Shown: in pieces, positions 43,153-51,475 of the stretch
Position numbering within the stretch: position 1 is the first letter of the stretch
Layout of the letters: each line of letters starts with the position of its first letter
Assembly (NCBI RefSeq): GCF_900115285.1
Contig: NZ_FOYW01000001.1
Location: 286,376-350,375 of the forward strand
DNA from: Marinobacter daqiaonensis
GTDB lineage: Bacteria > Pseudomonadota > Gammaproteobacteria > Pseudomonadales > Oleiphilaceae
Direction of reading: 5' to 3'
DNA: 64,000 nucleotides
Translations under genes and position numbers: made by a program
The notes under the pieces: generated by a model
What the model was told of the DNA's origin: nothing
The model's database searches: none
The model's input: only the letters and a program-made list of their open reading frames with translations

Positions 43153-43932
43153 ATGGAAGCTGAGGGACTGAAAAGTCGACCCGTACACACGAAAAAGAAC
43201 GAAACCGGTTTTGCGGATGCGTTGTTCCGGGAGGCCGAGGGCCTGGCACTGCTCCGGGAGGCGGTGGCGGTTTCCGGCGTGGAAGGTGTCCGGGTTCCGG
43301 AAGTCTATTCCGTTAGCGAAGAGCGTCTGGAAATGACCGGCATTGTGTCGCAGCGCCAGTCCGACAGGCTGCTGCGTCAGCTGGGACATGGGCTGGCCCG
43401 TATTCATGGCCTGCCGCAGGGGCGCTACGGTTTCCACCTCGATAACTACATTGGCCTCAACCCCCAGAAGAACACGGAAAGTGATCACTGGGGCCGCTTT
43501 TTCCTCGAGTTTCGACTTGGTTACCAGGTGAGTCTGATCGGGGACGAGAAGATCCGCTACCGTTTTACCGATATCCTGGAGCAGAAGGGCACCCTGCTCA
43601 CCGAATGGCTGGATGAGCGCTGCCGCGCACCAAGTCTCCTCCATGGTGATCTCTGGTCCGGCAACGTCATGTTCGACAATGCCGGCGCGTGGCTTATTGA
43701 CCCGGCGGTCTATTACGGTGATTCGGAGGCGGACATGGCCATGACGGAGATGTTCGGGGGCTTTGGTCCGGCCTTCTATCAGGCTTATGGGGAAAGGCGG
43801 CCGTTCTCGCCGGATTACGCCAGCAAGCGGGAAATCTACAACCTGTACCACTTCCTGAACCACTACAACCTTTTTGGCGGGTGGTACCTGGGACCCTGCG
43901 AAAAGGGGTTCGGACTGATCAGCAGGCTGTAG
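43153..43932 (+). CDS. fructosamine kinase-family protein, N-terminally short
   Basis: Related to fructosamine-3-kinase (ketosamine deglycation). The 259-aa protein keeps the C-lobe motifs: LLHGDLWSGNVMFD (catalytic Asp), IDPAVYYGDSEADMAM (metal-binding Asp) and YNLYHFLNHYNLFGGWYL. It lacks about 40 N-terminal residues that hold the Gly-rich nucleotide loop in E. coli YniA (286 aa). The frame is open back to 43075, but those codons do not restore the loop. ATG 43153 has GGAG 8 nt upstream. It may be a short subfamily, or have altered activity. Confidence 0.75.
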   Translation: MEAEGLKSRPVHTKKNETGFADALFREAEGLALLREAVAVSGVEGVRVPEVYSVSEERLEMTGIVSQRQSDRLLRQLGHGLARIHGLPQGRYGFHLDNYIGLNPQKNTESDHWGRFFLEFRLGYQVSLIGDEKIRYRFTDILEQKGTLLTEWLDERCRAPSLLHGDLWSGNVMFDNAGAWLIDPAVYYGDSEADMAMTEMFGGFGPAFYQAYGERRPFSPDYASKREIYNLYHFLNHYNLFGGWYLGPCEKGFGLISRL

Positions 43933-43948
43933 CCTTATCGTGAGGGGC

Positions 43949-43996
43949 GGGGGCACCGGCAGGGGCAGGACACCGCCCCGTGTGGACGGTGCCCCC
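43949..43996. terminator. bidirectional hairpin between convergent genes
   Basis: GGGGGCACCG (43949-43958) pairs with CGGTGCCCCC (43987-43996). It lies between the fructosamine-kinase-like gene and the oppositely oriented molybdenum hydroxylase. There is no T-run on either side. Confidence 0.6.
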
Positions 43997-44007
43997 GGTT
44001 GCCGGTT

Positions 44008-46341
44008 TCATGCCTTCAGCTGGTCACCCACCGGCAGCCGGCGAATCCGCTTGCCGGTGGCCGCATGAATGGCATTGCACAGGGCGGGCGCCACCGGAGG
44101 AAAGCCAGGCTCCCCCACGCCGCCCATGGCGTCGTCCGGGTTGTCAATCAGGTGTACCCGGACCACTTTCGGTGCATCCGGCATTCTCGGGATCAGGTAC
44201 TTGTCGAAATTACCCTGTTGGGCAACGCCGTCCTCGAATGTCACCTCGCTTTTCAGGGCGACACCGATGCCCATGACCACGGAGCCCTCCATCTGGGCCC
44301 GGATGCGTTCGGGGTTGGCCTGGGGGCCGCAGTCGAAGGCGATGTCCGCCCGGTGAATAGTCAGCTCACCCTCATCGTCCACTTCCACATCGAAAACAAC
44401 GGCGGTGTAGGAGACAAAACTGTGATGGAAGGCCAGGCCCAGCCCGCGGCCTTTCCCGGTCTCGCGCCCCCAGCCGGCTTCCTCGGTGGCTCGCTCAATG
44501 ACCCGGCGCATACGGGCCGTATCAATCGGGTACATGTCCGGGTCTTCCCCGTAATTCCAGCCATCACCGACCGTCAGGTTGTGAACCTCCCGGTCCGGCC
44601 CAAGCAGTTCCAGCAAATAGTCACGGTGATCTCTGCCCGCCGCCTGCGCCAGTTCATGGGCAAAGCTCTGGATGGCCCAGGCATGGGGGAGGTTGTAAAC
44701 CGACCGGAACCAGCCGATACGGACGTGGGCCGAGGCGGGTGGATTTTCAAGACGGATGGCCGGAATGCTGAACGGCATGGTATTAAAGCCCATACCCAGC
44801 TCAAATTCGGCCTTGTGCTTGGGATCCGGGGCAAACAGGGACGCAATGCTCGGGGAAAGGGTCCGGTGACGCCAGCTGGTCGCCTTGCCGTCGCTGTCGA
44901 GCCCCGCTTCCAGGTGATCGACGGAAACCGCATGGAAGTAGGCGTGGTGGATGTCGTCCTCCCGGGACCACTGCAGCTTGACCGGCTGACCCTCGAAGGC
45001 TTTGGCCACCTGGGCCGCCTCGGTCACGAAATCCGGTTTCGATTTCCGGCCGAATCCGCCGCCGAGTAGCGTTTGATGAACAGTGACGTTTTCCAGGTCC
45101 ATCTCCAGCACTCCCGCAATGCCTTCGCGAGTCGCCCTAGGATTCTGGACCGGCGCCCAGGCCTCGGCCTTGCCGTCCCTGATCCGAACCACCGCCACTG
45201 GCGGCTCCATGGGAGCCTGTGCCATGTGGGGCATGTAGTAGGTGGCTGATACCCGTGTGTCGGCCTTTTCCAGAGCGGCTTCCACGTCCCCCCTCTGGCG
45301 GATGACCTTGCCTGGGGATTGCGCCCGCTTTTCCAGGGCCTCACGGTAGGCCTCTGACGTATAACCGGCATTGTCGCCGGCAGGACCTCTGTCCCATTCA
45401 ATCTTCAGCGCCCTGCGGCCCTCCATGGCGGCCCAGGTGTTGGAAGCCACCACGGCGACACCACCAAGCGGGCTGAAGGCCGCGGGCTGACCCGTGCCCT
45501 CGATACGTACCACTTTCTTTACGCCGGTCACCTTCAGCGCGTCACTGTCGTCCACGCTTTTCACCCTGGCACCATAGACTGGCGGCCGGGCCACCACGGC
45601 GTAAAGCGTATCCTCAAGATCAACATCACCCCCAAAAACCGCTTTGCCAGTGACGATGTCCTCGCCGTCGATGGCTTTGGGGTGGGCCGATTTCAGTTCG
45701 CCGTTGATCAGGCCGGATTCCTTGCCAATGAAGCGAAGCTCGCTGGCAGACTTCAGGACGAGAGCATCCCGACCGGGAACGTCCAGCTCCCTCGCGGCCT
45801 TCGCAAGCTCCCCGAAGCCGAGCTCCCGGCCGGTGGCGGTATGTACCACCTTGTGTATGTCGGTCTTGACCTCATGCACCGGAACATCCCACTGATTGGC
45901 CGCGGCCTGCTCCAGCATCAGTCGGGCGGCCGCCGCTGCCCGGCGCATCGGGTCATACCAGTGCCGCATGCTACGGGAGCCATCGGTATTCTGGTTGCCA
46001 TACTTGTCCTGGTCCGCGTTCGCCTGACGCGCCCGCACCCGGTCCCAGTCGGCACCCAGCTCATCCGCCGCCACCATCACCAGGCTTGTACGGATACCCT
46101 GGCCCATCTCGGCACGGTTGTTAACGATGGTGACCACACCGCCGGAATCTATGTGAATGAACACGTTGGGGTCGTCGACCCACCCCCCGGGCATGGCGCC
46201 CGCGCCGAACTGGGCCTGTTCATTGGCCAGGCCCAGGTCCCAGCGGGCGGCCAGTAAAAGTGCCGAGCCTCCGGCCAGCCCTTTCAGCAGACCACGACGA
46301 CTGACATTGGCGAGCAGCAGTTTTTCGTCTGAGTGGCTCAT
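44008..46341 (-). CDS. molybdopterin-binding subunit of a xanthine-dehydrogenase-family oxidoreductase (IorB type)
   Basis: Catalytic Mo subunit of a two-component hydroxylase related to isoquinoline 1-oxidoreductase or aldehyde dehydrogenase. The 777-aa protein starts with a twin-arginine signal (SRRGLLKGLAGGSALLLAA), so it is probably exported folded to the periplasm. Mo-domain motifs include LLGGGFGRKSKPDFVTEAA and, near the C-terminus, the catalytic glutamate in GGVGEPGFPPVAPALCNAI. It overlaps the upstream [2Fe-2S] gene by 4 nt. No FAD subunit and no cofactor maturation gene is nearby. Substrate unknown. Confidence 0.9.
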   Translation of the reverse strand: MSHSDEKLLLANVSRRGLLKGLAGGSALLLAARWDLGLANEQAQFGAGAMPGGWVDDPNVFIHIDSGGVVTIVNNRAEMGQGIRTSLVMVAADELGADWDRVRARQANADQDKYGNQNTDGSRSMRHWYDPMRRAAAAARLMLEQAAANQWDVPVHEVKTDIHKVVHTATGRELGFGELAKAARELDVPGRDALVLKSASELRFIGKESGLINGELKSAHPKAIDGEDIVTGKAVFGGDVDLEDTLYAVVARPPVYGARVKSVDDSDALKVTGVKKVVRIEGTGQPAAFSPLGGVAVVASNTWAAMEGRRALKIEWDRGPAGDNAGYTSEAYREALEKRAQSPGKVIRQRGDVEAALEKADTRVSATYYMPHMAQAPMEPPVAVVRIRDGKAEAWAPVQNPRATREGIAGVLEMDLENVTVHQTLLGGGFGRKSKPDFVTEAAQVAKAFEGQPVKLQWSREDDIHHAYFHAVSVDHLEAGLDSDGKATSWRHRTLSPSIASLFAPDPKHKAEFELGMGFNTMPFSIPAIRLENPPASAHVRIGWFRSVYNLPHAWAIQSFAHELAQAAGRDHRDYLLELLGPDREVHNLTVGDGWNYGEDPDMYPIDTARMRRVIERATEEAGWGRETGKGRGLGLAFHHSFVSYTAVVFDVEVDDEGELTIHRADIAFDCGPQANPERIRAQMEGSVVMGIGVALKSEVTFEDGVAQQGNFDKYLIPRMPDAPKVVRVHLIDNPDDAMGGVGEPGFPPVAPALCNAIHAATGKRIRRLPVGDQLKA

Positions 46342-46799
46342 GAGCTGGTCTCCTCGTCTGCTGCCCGTTCAATGGCCGCCAGGATGCGATTGTAGGTGCC
46401 GCAACGACACAGGTTGCCTGCCATGGCGTCGACGATTTCCTGGGTTTCCGGTTCGGGTGTCTTCTTGAGCAGCGCGGTGGCATTCATGATCTGGCCACCC
46501 TGGCAGTAACCGCACTGGGCCACACCCAGGTCCAGCCAGGCCTGCTGGACTTTCTTGCCAACGGCGTCCTCGGCCATGGCCTCGATGGTTCGGATTTCCC
46601 CCTTTACGGCAGAAACCGGCGTCATGCAGGAACGCGTGGCAACCCCATCCATGTGGACGGTGCAGGCACCGCACTGAGCGATACCGCACCCGAACTTGGT
46701 GCCTTTGAGTCCGACAACATCCCGAATGGCCCAGAGCAGGGGCATGTTGTCGGGAATATCCAGCTCGTGCTGCTCTCCATTGATATCGAGGGTGACCAT
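46338..46799 (-). CDS. [2Fe-2S] subunit of the molybdenum hydroxylase (IorA type)
   Basis: Electron-transfer partner of the downstream Mo subunit, 153 aa. It has two [2Fe-2S] clusters: a plant-type site in KFGCGIAQCGACTVHMDG with a further Cys in RSCMTPV, and a helical-domain site in CGYCQGGQIMNA plus NLCRCGTY. The start at 46799 (MVTLDINGEQ) is chosen by family similarity and an AGAGAG upstream. It has no signal peptide, so it would be carried out with the Tat-bearing partner. Confidence 0.92.
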   Translation of the reverse strand: MVTLDINGEQHELDIPDNMPLLWAIRDVVGLKGTKFGCGIAQCGACTVHMDGVATRSCMTPVSAVKGEIRTIEAMAEDAVGKKVQQAWLDLGVAQCGYCQGGQIMNATALLKKTPEPETQEIVDAMAGNLCRCGTYNRILAAIERAADEETSS

Positions 46800-46953
46800 G
46801 GCAATCTCTCTTTTTTTGGGTTCAGACCTCATAAAAAGTAGTTAATGAAAGCTCAAAGGCAAAGTTTCCTGGCGGGGGCGGCGCGAGAAAGATGGGAAGA
46901 TTTACAGGAGGTGCGGGCTGGTAGGGCGTGATCGATGTGGCAGCGGCGCCATG

Positions 46954-46988
46954 GGGCAGGGCGGCGAAACCAGCATGCCGCCCTGCCC
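46954..46988 (-). terminator. hairpin downstream of the aldo/keto reductase gene
   Basis: GGGCAGGGCGGC (46954-46965) pairs perfectly with GCCGCCCTGCCC (46977-46988), a 12-bp stem 11 nt after the stop of the minus-strand reductase. No T-run follows. Confidence 0.65.
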
Positions 46989-46999
46989 AAAGAGCTGAT

Positions 47000-48001
47000 T
47001 CAGTCGGCCTCCTTCCGTGTTGGTGGTGCCATGAACTCGGGACCCACGGGATCCTTTATGCAGCGACCGAGAATGTCATCGATTTCCCTGAACGCCTCCC
47101 CATCCAGTGACCAGCCTTCAATGTCGCTGACGGGGTCGAGCTGATCCGGCCGGCGGGCGCCCCATAGCGCGGTGGTGACAGCGGACTGGTCGATCAGCCA
47201 GCGCAGGGCCAGGGCCAGGACATTCTTGCCGTACCGGTCCCGGGCGAACCGGTCCAGCTCGGCCACTGCGTCAAGATACTGGCGATAGCGCTTACCCTGG
47301 AACTTGGGATCGTTTTTTCGAAGGTCATCACCCTCGAACCGGGTGTCTTCCCGCATCTTTCCTGTCAGCATCCCCCGGCACAGCCCGCCATAGGTGATGG
47401 TGGCAATCCCGTTTTTCTGACAGTAGGGCAGTATATCGTCCTCTATTTCCCGCTCGAACAGGTTATAGGGGGGCTGCAGGCTGTGCAGGGGCACACTTTT
47501 GCGGAATTCATCCATCTGGGCGGGGCTGAAATTGGAAACGCCGATGGCCCGGATCTTGCCCGCCTTGAGAAGGTTTTCCATGGCCCGGGCCGTCTCCTCC
47601 ATGGGTGTTTCGGGGTCGGGCCAGTGGACCTGGTAGATATCAATGACCTCCGTCTGCAACCGTTTCAGGGAGTCTTCGACCTCCTTCTCGATACGGCTGG
47701 CGGTGGCCTCCCGCCAGACTTTGTTCTCATCCGCGTTCCAGTTGAGAGCGACCTTGGTGGCAAGGGCCACCTTGTCCCGGCGACCCCCGGACAGGGCTTT
47801 ACCAACAATTTCCTCGGAACGGCCGAAGCCATAGACGGGCGCGGTATCGATCAATCCGATACCCTTGTCGATGGCGGCATGGATGGTGTCAATGGACTGG
47901 CCTTCATCGGTGCCTCCCCACATCCAGCCTCCAATGGCCCAGGTGCCGAGGCCAACCGGTGTCACCCTGATATCGGTATTGCCAAGAAGTTGAGTTTCCA
48001 T
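47000..48001 (-). CDS. aldo/keto reductase
   Basis: NADPH-dependent carbonyl reductase of the TIM-barrel AKR superfamily, 333 aa. Catalytic residues are visible: Asp/Tyr in LIDTAPVYGFGRSEEIVGKAL, Lys in VALATKVAL, and His in VDIYQVHWPDP-type sequence (IDIYQVHWPDPETPMEET). The C-terminal NADP-binding stretch ALWGARRPDQLD is present. The start at 48001 (METQLLGNT) follows GGGGAGG; an upstream in-frame ATG at 48085 would add 28 residues outside the fold. The substrate is unknown. Confidence 0.9.
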   Translation of the reverse strand: METQLLGNTDIRVTPVGLGTWAIGGWMWGGTDEGQSIDTIHAAIDKGIGLIDTAPVYGFGRSEEIVGKALSGGRRDKVALATKVALNWNADENKVWREATASRIEKEVEDSLKRLQTEVIDIYQVHWPDPETPMEETARAMENLLKAGKIRAIGVSNFSPAQMDEFRKSVPLHSLQPPYNLFEREIEDDILPYCQKNGIATITYGGLCRGMLTGKMREDTRFEGDDLRKNDPKFQGKRYRQYLDAVAELDRFARDRYGKNVLALALRWLIDQSAVTTALWGARRPDQLDPVSDIEGWSLDGEAFREIDDILGRCIKDPVGPEFMAPPTRKEAD

Positions 48002-48123
48002 GATGCCTCCCCAAAGTAGGAATCTGAGTTTCGAAAAAACAGCATAGTAAAGAGCGAGCGGGGAGATGAAGTAATGGTGCGGCAATCGCTTATCCGCCGG
48101 ATTGAGATGGGGGCCTGGCTTTG

Positions 48124-49317
48124 ATGCAGAGCGGAATTTTGCACGTTTCCGAGCATATACCCCTGATTCTTATTTTCGGGGCCATGTTGCTGACCGGCTG
48201 GTTTGCGCACGTCGCCGGGGAAAAAACCGGGATTCCCCGGGTCACGTTGCTGCTGATTATTGGCGTATTGGCCGGGCCCGACATCCTTGATCTGGTACCC
48301 GACCAGGTCTCCAGCTGGTTCGATCAGGTGACCCACCTCGCGCTTGCCATGGTCGGCTTTCTCCTGGGTGAGCGCTTTATGGGGCGGGAGCTGAAACGTT
48401 CTGGCCGCAAGGTGCTGATCATTTCCGTGGGAGAAGTTTTGGCTGCCGCCGGTATCGTCTTCCTGGCTACCCAGCTCATTGGACTCGATCCGGTAATGGG
48501 CCTGTTGCTGGCGGCCATGGCGCCAGCCTCGGCGCCGGCCGCTACCCTCGATGTCATCGAGGAAAAGGGGGCCAGGGGTCCACTCAGTCGCACAGTGCTT
48601 GGCGTGGTCGCCATCGACGATGCCTGGGGCGTCATTCTGTTCAGTCTGCTGCTGGTCGTGGCCCAGGCCCTGAGCACTGATGCCGCGCCCCTGGGCTGGA
48701 TGGTCTCCGCTCTCTGGGAAGTCCTCGGCGGTATCGCTCTGGGTGTCATCCTCGGCATTCCCATGGCCTGGATGACCGGACGCTTGCGGGATGGCGAGCC
48801 TACCTTGCTGGAGGCCTCGGGTTTCGTTCTGCTGTGCGGAGGGCTTGCCCTGTGGCTGAATCTGTCCTATATGCTGGCCTGCATGGCCCTGGGCGCCACC
48901 GTGGCAAACCGGGCAAAACACTACAAGCGCCCCTTCAGCGACATCGAGGGAGCCAAAGAGCCCTTCCTGGTGATGTTCTTTCTTCTGGCGGGCTTCAAGA
49001 TGGATGTCGACATGTTGCCGTCGCTGGGAGTCATCGGATTGGTATACATCGCCTCACGTACCATTGGCCTCGTGGGGGGTGGCGCCCTGGCGTCCTCGGT
49101 GGCCGGCGCGGAGGAGGTGGTGCGCCGGAACGTGGGCTGGTGTCTTCTTTCCCAGGCTGGTGTGGCGCTGGGCCTGGCCCTGCTGGTGGAGGAGAGGTTC
49201 CCTGAAATAGGCAGCAAGATCCTGCCCCTGGTGATCGGTTCGACGATCATTTTTGAGCTTCTGGGACCCGTGGTTGTGCGTTGGCGGCTGAAGAAAGCTG
49301 GAGAAATCCCCACCTGA
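48124..49317 (+). CDS. cation/proton antiporter (CPA2 / Kef-type membrane domain)
   Basis: A 397-aa inner-membrane protein with about 12 transmembrane segments of the sodium/hydrogen exchanger family. It has the N-terminal GIPRVTLLLIIGVLAGPDIL, a central GVVAIDDAWGVILF element whose acidic pair matches the ion-binding DD/ND motif of CPA2, and a C-terminal helical domain. There is no cytoplasmic RCK/TrkA-N domain. The ATG at 48124 is chosen over the adjacent TTG at 48121. Its TGA lies at the exact left edge of the tRNA-tail repeats. Confidence 0.85.
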   Translation: MQSGILHVSEHIPLILIFGAMLLTGWFAHVAGEKTGIPRVTLLLIIGVLAGPDILDLVPDQVSSWFDQVTHLALAMVGFLLGERFMGRELKRSGRKVLIISVGEVLAAAGIVFLATQLIGLDPVMGLLLAAMAPASAPAATLDVIEEKGARGPLSRTVLGVVAIDDAWGVILFSLLLVVAQALSTDAAPLGWMVSALWEVLGGIALGVILGIPMAWMTGRLRDGEPTLLEASGFVLLCGGLALWLNLSYMLACMALGATVANRAKHYKRPFSDIEGAKEPFLVMFFLLAGFKMDVDMLPSLGVIGLVYIASRTIGLVGGGALASSVAGAEEVVRRNVGWCLLSQAGVALGLALLVEERFPEIGSKILPLVIGSTIIFELLGPVVVRWRLKKAGEIPT

Positions 49318-49448
49318 GAGGGAGGGATTATTCGGTCCTTCGGACCTCACCCCTTCGGGGCCGTCGTCGCATTGCTCCGACGTTCCTCCGGCTGCGTTGC
49401 AGCCTGTGGTCGAATCCGCGAGGCTTCTCACCCGCCCTCACGGCCAAT

Positions 49449-49473
49449 AAAAAACCCCAGCAGCGCTGGGGTT
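49449..49473 (-). terminator. terminator in tRNA-tail repeat unit 1 (distal)
   Basis: Minus-strand stem AACCCCAG/CTGGGGTT with a 5-nt loop, followed by a T-run. Identical copies are at 49619-49643 and 49789-49813. Confidence 0.85.
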
Positions 49474-49618
49474 CTGTATTGGCGGAGAGGGAGGGATTAT
49501 TCGGTCCTTCGGACCTCACCCCTTCGGGGGCCGTCGTCGCGTTGCTCCGACGTTCCTCCGGCTGCGTTGCAGCCTGCGGTCGAACCCGCGAGGCTTCTCG
49601 CCCGCCCTCACGGCCAAT

Positions 49619-49643
49619 AAAAAACCCCAGCAGCGCTGGGGTT
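49619..49643 (-). terminator. terminator in tRNA-tail repeat unit 2
   Basis: Second copy of the AACCCCAG/CTGGGGTT hairpin with T-run, read on the minus strand. Confidence 0.85.
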
Positions 49644-49788
49644 CTATATTGGCGGAGAGGGAGGGATTATTCGGTCCTTCGGACCTCACCCCTTCGGGGG
49701 CCGTCGTCGCGTTGCTCCGACGTTCCTCCGGCTGCGTTGCAGCCTGCGGTCGAACCCGCGAGGCTTCTCACCCGCCCTCACGGCCAAT

Positions 49789-49813
49789 AAAAAACCCCAG
49801 CAGCGCTGGGGTT
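49789..49813 (-). terminator. terminator directly downstream of tRNA-Ser
   Basis: Copy nearest the tRNA-Ser gene, 7 nt after its CCA end on the minus strand. This would be the primary terminator of the tRNA transcript. Confidence 0.9.
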
Positions 49814-49819
49814 CTATAT

Positions 49820-49910
49820 TGGCGGAGAGGGAGGGATTCGAACCCTCGATACGCTATTAACGTATACACACTTTCCAGGCGTGCGCCTTCAGCCACTCGG
49901 CCACCTCTCC
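49820..49910 (-). tRNA. tRNA-Ser (anticodon GGA)
   Basis: A 91-nt tRNA with encoded CCA (CCA read from 49822-49820). On the minus strand it starts GGAGAGGTGGCCGAGTGG, has the anticodon loop CTGGAAA with GGA, a long variable arm around GTGTATACGTTAATAGCGTA typical of serine tRNA, and the T-loop GGGTTCGAATCCC. Acceptor strands GGAGAGG/CCTCTCC pair. It decodes UCC/UCU. Its last 19 nt are copied in the adjacent repeats. Confidence 0.96.
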
Positions 49911-50014
49911 AATAAACTGTTCCAAATCAGCGATCTCGTCGCTCATTTGAGGGCGCAAACTGTAATGGTTTTTTGGGGTTTTGGCAACTACCGCGCCAAA
50001 AAAAACCGGAACGG

Positions 50015-50353
50015 TTAAAGGTTGACCAGTTGTGTCTGCTGTATTGCCATGTAGACCACCGTGCCGGCGACGATGGAGAGGAGGGCGTTTCGGCGCCAGA
50101 GGTGGAGCGCGACAACCAGGACGGACGGAATCAGGGCATCTGCGCCGAAGGCCGGGGCGGCCCAGGTGCCGGAGCGGGCCAGGAAGACCACTACCAGTAG
50201 AGCCATGACAGCCGCTGGCAGGTATCGGCCTACGTGCAGTAGCAGGGGATGTTCATGGTGTCGCCCCAGGAACAGAAAGGGTATGGCCCGGGTGGCGAAA
50301 GTGGCCAGGGTGGCGACCACGATAAAAGCGACAATATAGGTGGTGTCATCCAT
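50015..50353 (-). CDS. azlD: branched-chain amino acid exporter small subunit AzlD
   Basis: A 112-aa membrane protein with four hydrophobic segments. It belongs to the AzlD family, which works with AzlC to export branched-chain amino acids (compare YgaZH, BrnFE). The segment TFATRAIPFLFLG near residue 20 and RYLPAAVMALLVV are typical. Its start overlaps the AzlC stop by 8 nt, so the two are translationally coupled. Confidence 0.88.
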   Translation of the reverse strand: MDDTTYIVAFIVVATLATFATRAIPFLFLGRHHEHPLLLHVGRYLPAAVMALLVVVFLARSGTWAAPAFGADALIPSVLVVALHLWRRNALLSIVAGTVVYMAIQQTQLVNL

Positions 50354-51050
50354 GCTGACCCTCCTGCAGGGCGTCGTGGTTTCTTCGCTTGAGGTACTGC
50401 AGGAGAAGAGCGATGGTTGCCAGCACGACCGCGCCTATCAGCTGGTTGTCCGGTGGAAGGGCCAGCAGGGCGACCCCGGCGGCCAGGGCGCCGATCCAGA
50501 GAGGGAGCTGTTCGCCCAGGGATTTCAGTTGCTCGATGGCGAGCACGATAAACAGGGCAACCAGCGCAAACTCTATGCCTGTGCTGTCAAAGCTGACGTT
50601 GTCCCCCAGCCAGGCGCCGAGTGCGCAGCCGATCACCCAGTAGGCCTGGTTGTAGAGCGTGATCAGAAAGTCCTTTCGCTGCTCTTCCCGGCGCTCGCCG
50701 GTTCGGGTACGACTGGTCAGGAGGGAGTAGGTTTCGTCGGTGAGCCCGAAGATCAGATACGCTTTCCGCCACCCCGCGCCGCGGAACTGGCCCAGCAACG
50801 AAAGGCCGTAGAACAGGTGCCGGGCGTTGAGTACGAACATGGCAACGAAAACCTCGAGCATGCCGGCTTTGGCGGCGATCAGGCTGACCGCGAGAATCTG
50901 GCCGGCACCGGCGAAGATGGTAAGCCCCATAACCGGTGCAATCCACCAGGCGTAATCCAGCTGTGCGGTAAAGAGTACTCCGAAGGCCATGCCAAGGGGC
51001 AGGTAGCCGAACAGGATTGGCAGGGTCTTTCGGAAAAGCGCTGCGTTCAT
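50346..51050 (-). CDS. azlC: branched-chain amino acid exporter large subunit AzlC
   Basis: A 234-aa polytopic inner-membrane protein of the AzlC / YgaZ family. It shows the family signature LPILFGYLPLGMAFGVLF, FAGAGQILAVSLIAA and FVLNARHLFYGLSL. With AzlD it is expected to export valine, leucine or isoleucine. A terminator has not been found after azlD, so readthrough toward the tRNA-Ser gene on the same strand is possible. Confidence 0.9.
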   Translation of the reverse strand: MNAALFRKTLPILFGYLPLGMAFGVLFTAQLDYAWWIAPVMGLTIFAGAGQILAVSLIAAKAGMLEVFVAMFVLNARHLFYGLSLLGQFRGAGWRKAYLIFGLTDETYSLLTSRTRTGERREEQRKDFLITLYNQAYWVIGCALGAWLGDNVSFDSTGIEFALVALFIVLAIEQLKSLGEQLPLWIGALAAGVALLALPPDNQLIGAVVLATIALLLQYLKRRNHDALQEGQHG

Positions 51051-51217
51051 GACGTTAGGGCGTATGGGGGAACAGGAGCGCGGGATGATACCGTGGATTC
51101 GGTTCGCTTCCCAGAGACGTCGCGGGGGCTATTCAGTAATCGCCGGGCTGCCAGTTCACGTGATAGGGAAGCGATACACGGGTTATCATCGGTGCCCAGT
51201 CAGATACAGAGACCGTT

Positions 51218-51475
51218 ATGAGCGACGATACTGAAAAAATGGCGCAGCCGGATCCACGGGAGGAACGGTTCGTGGTTGATGCAAAGCTGCTGACCGCAGA
51301 CCAGCTGGAGGGCCTGGTACAGGAGTACTGCACCCGCTACCACGGCATCAACGACACCGAGAATCCGCTGGGGGAGCAGGAGAGGGTCATGGCCGCGGTG
51401 ACGCGCGGTGATCTCGTCGTCTGGTTTGACCCCGTCGAAAATACCGCGGGACTCGGGCAGCCGGGGCGGCCATGA
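51218..51475 (+). CDS. YheU-like (UPF0270) small protein
   Basis: An 85-aa soluble protein. The core LTADQLEGLVQEYCTRYHG...GEQERVMAAVTRGDLVVWFDPVENTAGL follows the pattern of the UPF0270/YheU family (substrate unknown): a helix, a GE-E helix, then a strand with VVWFD. The first 20 residues are charged and probably disordered. Divergent from azlCD. Confidence 0.65.
   Translation: MSDDTEKMAQPDPREERFVVDAKLLTADQLEGLVQEYCTRYHGINDTENPLGEQERVMAAVTRGDLVVWFDPVENTAGLGQPGRP

Larger units (their letters stand above)
49316..49819 (-). repeat. tandem tRNA-Ser tail repeats (3 units of 169-170 bp)
   Basis: Three tandem units precede the tRNA-Ser gene on the plus strand, so they lie 3' of it in the direction of its transcription. 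A 14-bp stretch of the tRNA 3' end starts at 49316, 49485, 49655 and again inside the gene at 49825 (periods 169, 170, 170). At 49480-49498 and 49650-49668 the match to the gene 3' end, CCA included, is 19 bp. Units 2 and 3 differ at one position; unit 1 differs at about five. Each unit carries several short GC hairpins (in unit 2: 49503-49515, 49519-49529, 49532-49552, 49560-49574, 49576-49589) and one terminator. Confidence 0.95.

Noticed and set aside
49316..49838. 19-bp direct repeats as attL/attR of an integrated element at tRNA-Ser
   Set aside because: The copies are only 170 bp apart, no integrase or cargo lies between, and the repeated unit includes the terminator and spacer, which fits tandem duplication instead.
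49281..49915. Plus-strand open frames across the tRNA-tail repeats, giving Arg/Pro-rich peptides
   Set aside because: They run through tRNA sequence and terminators, repeat with the 170-bp unit, and have no ribosome site. A frame through a tRNA-Ser gene is a common artefact.
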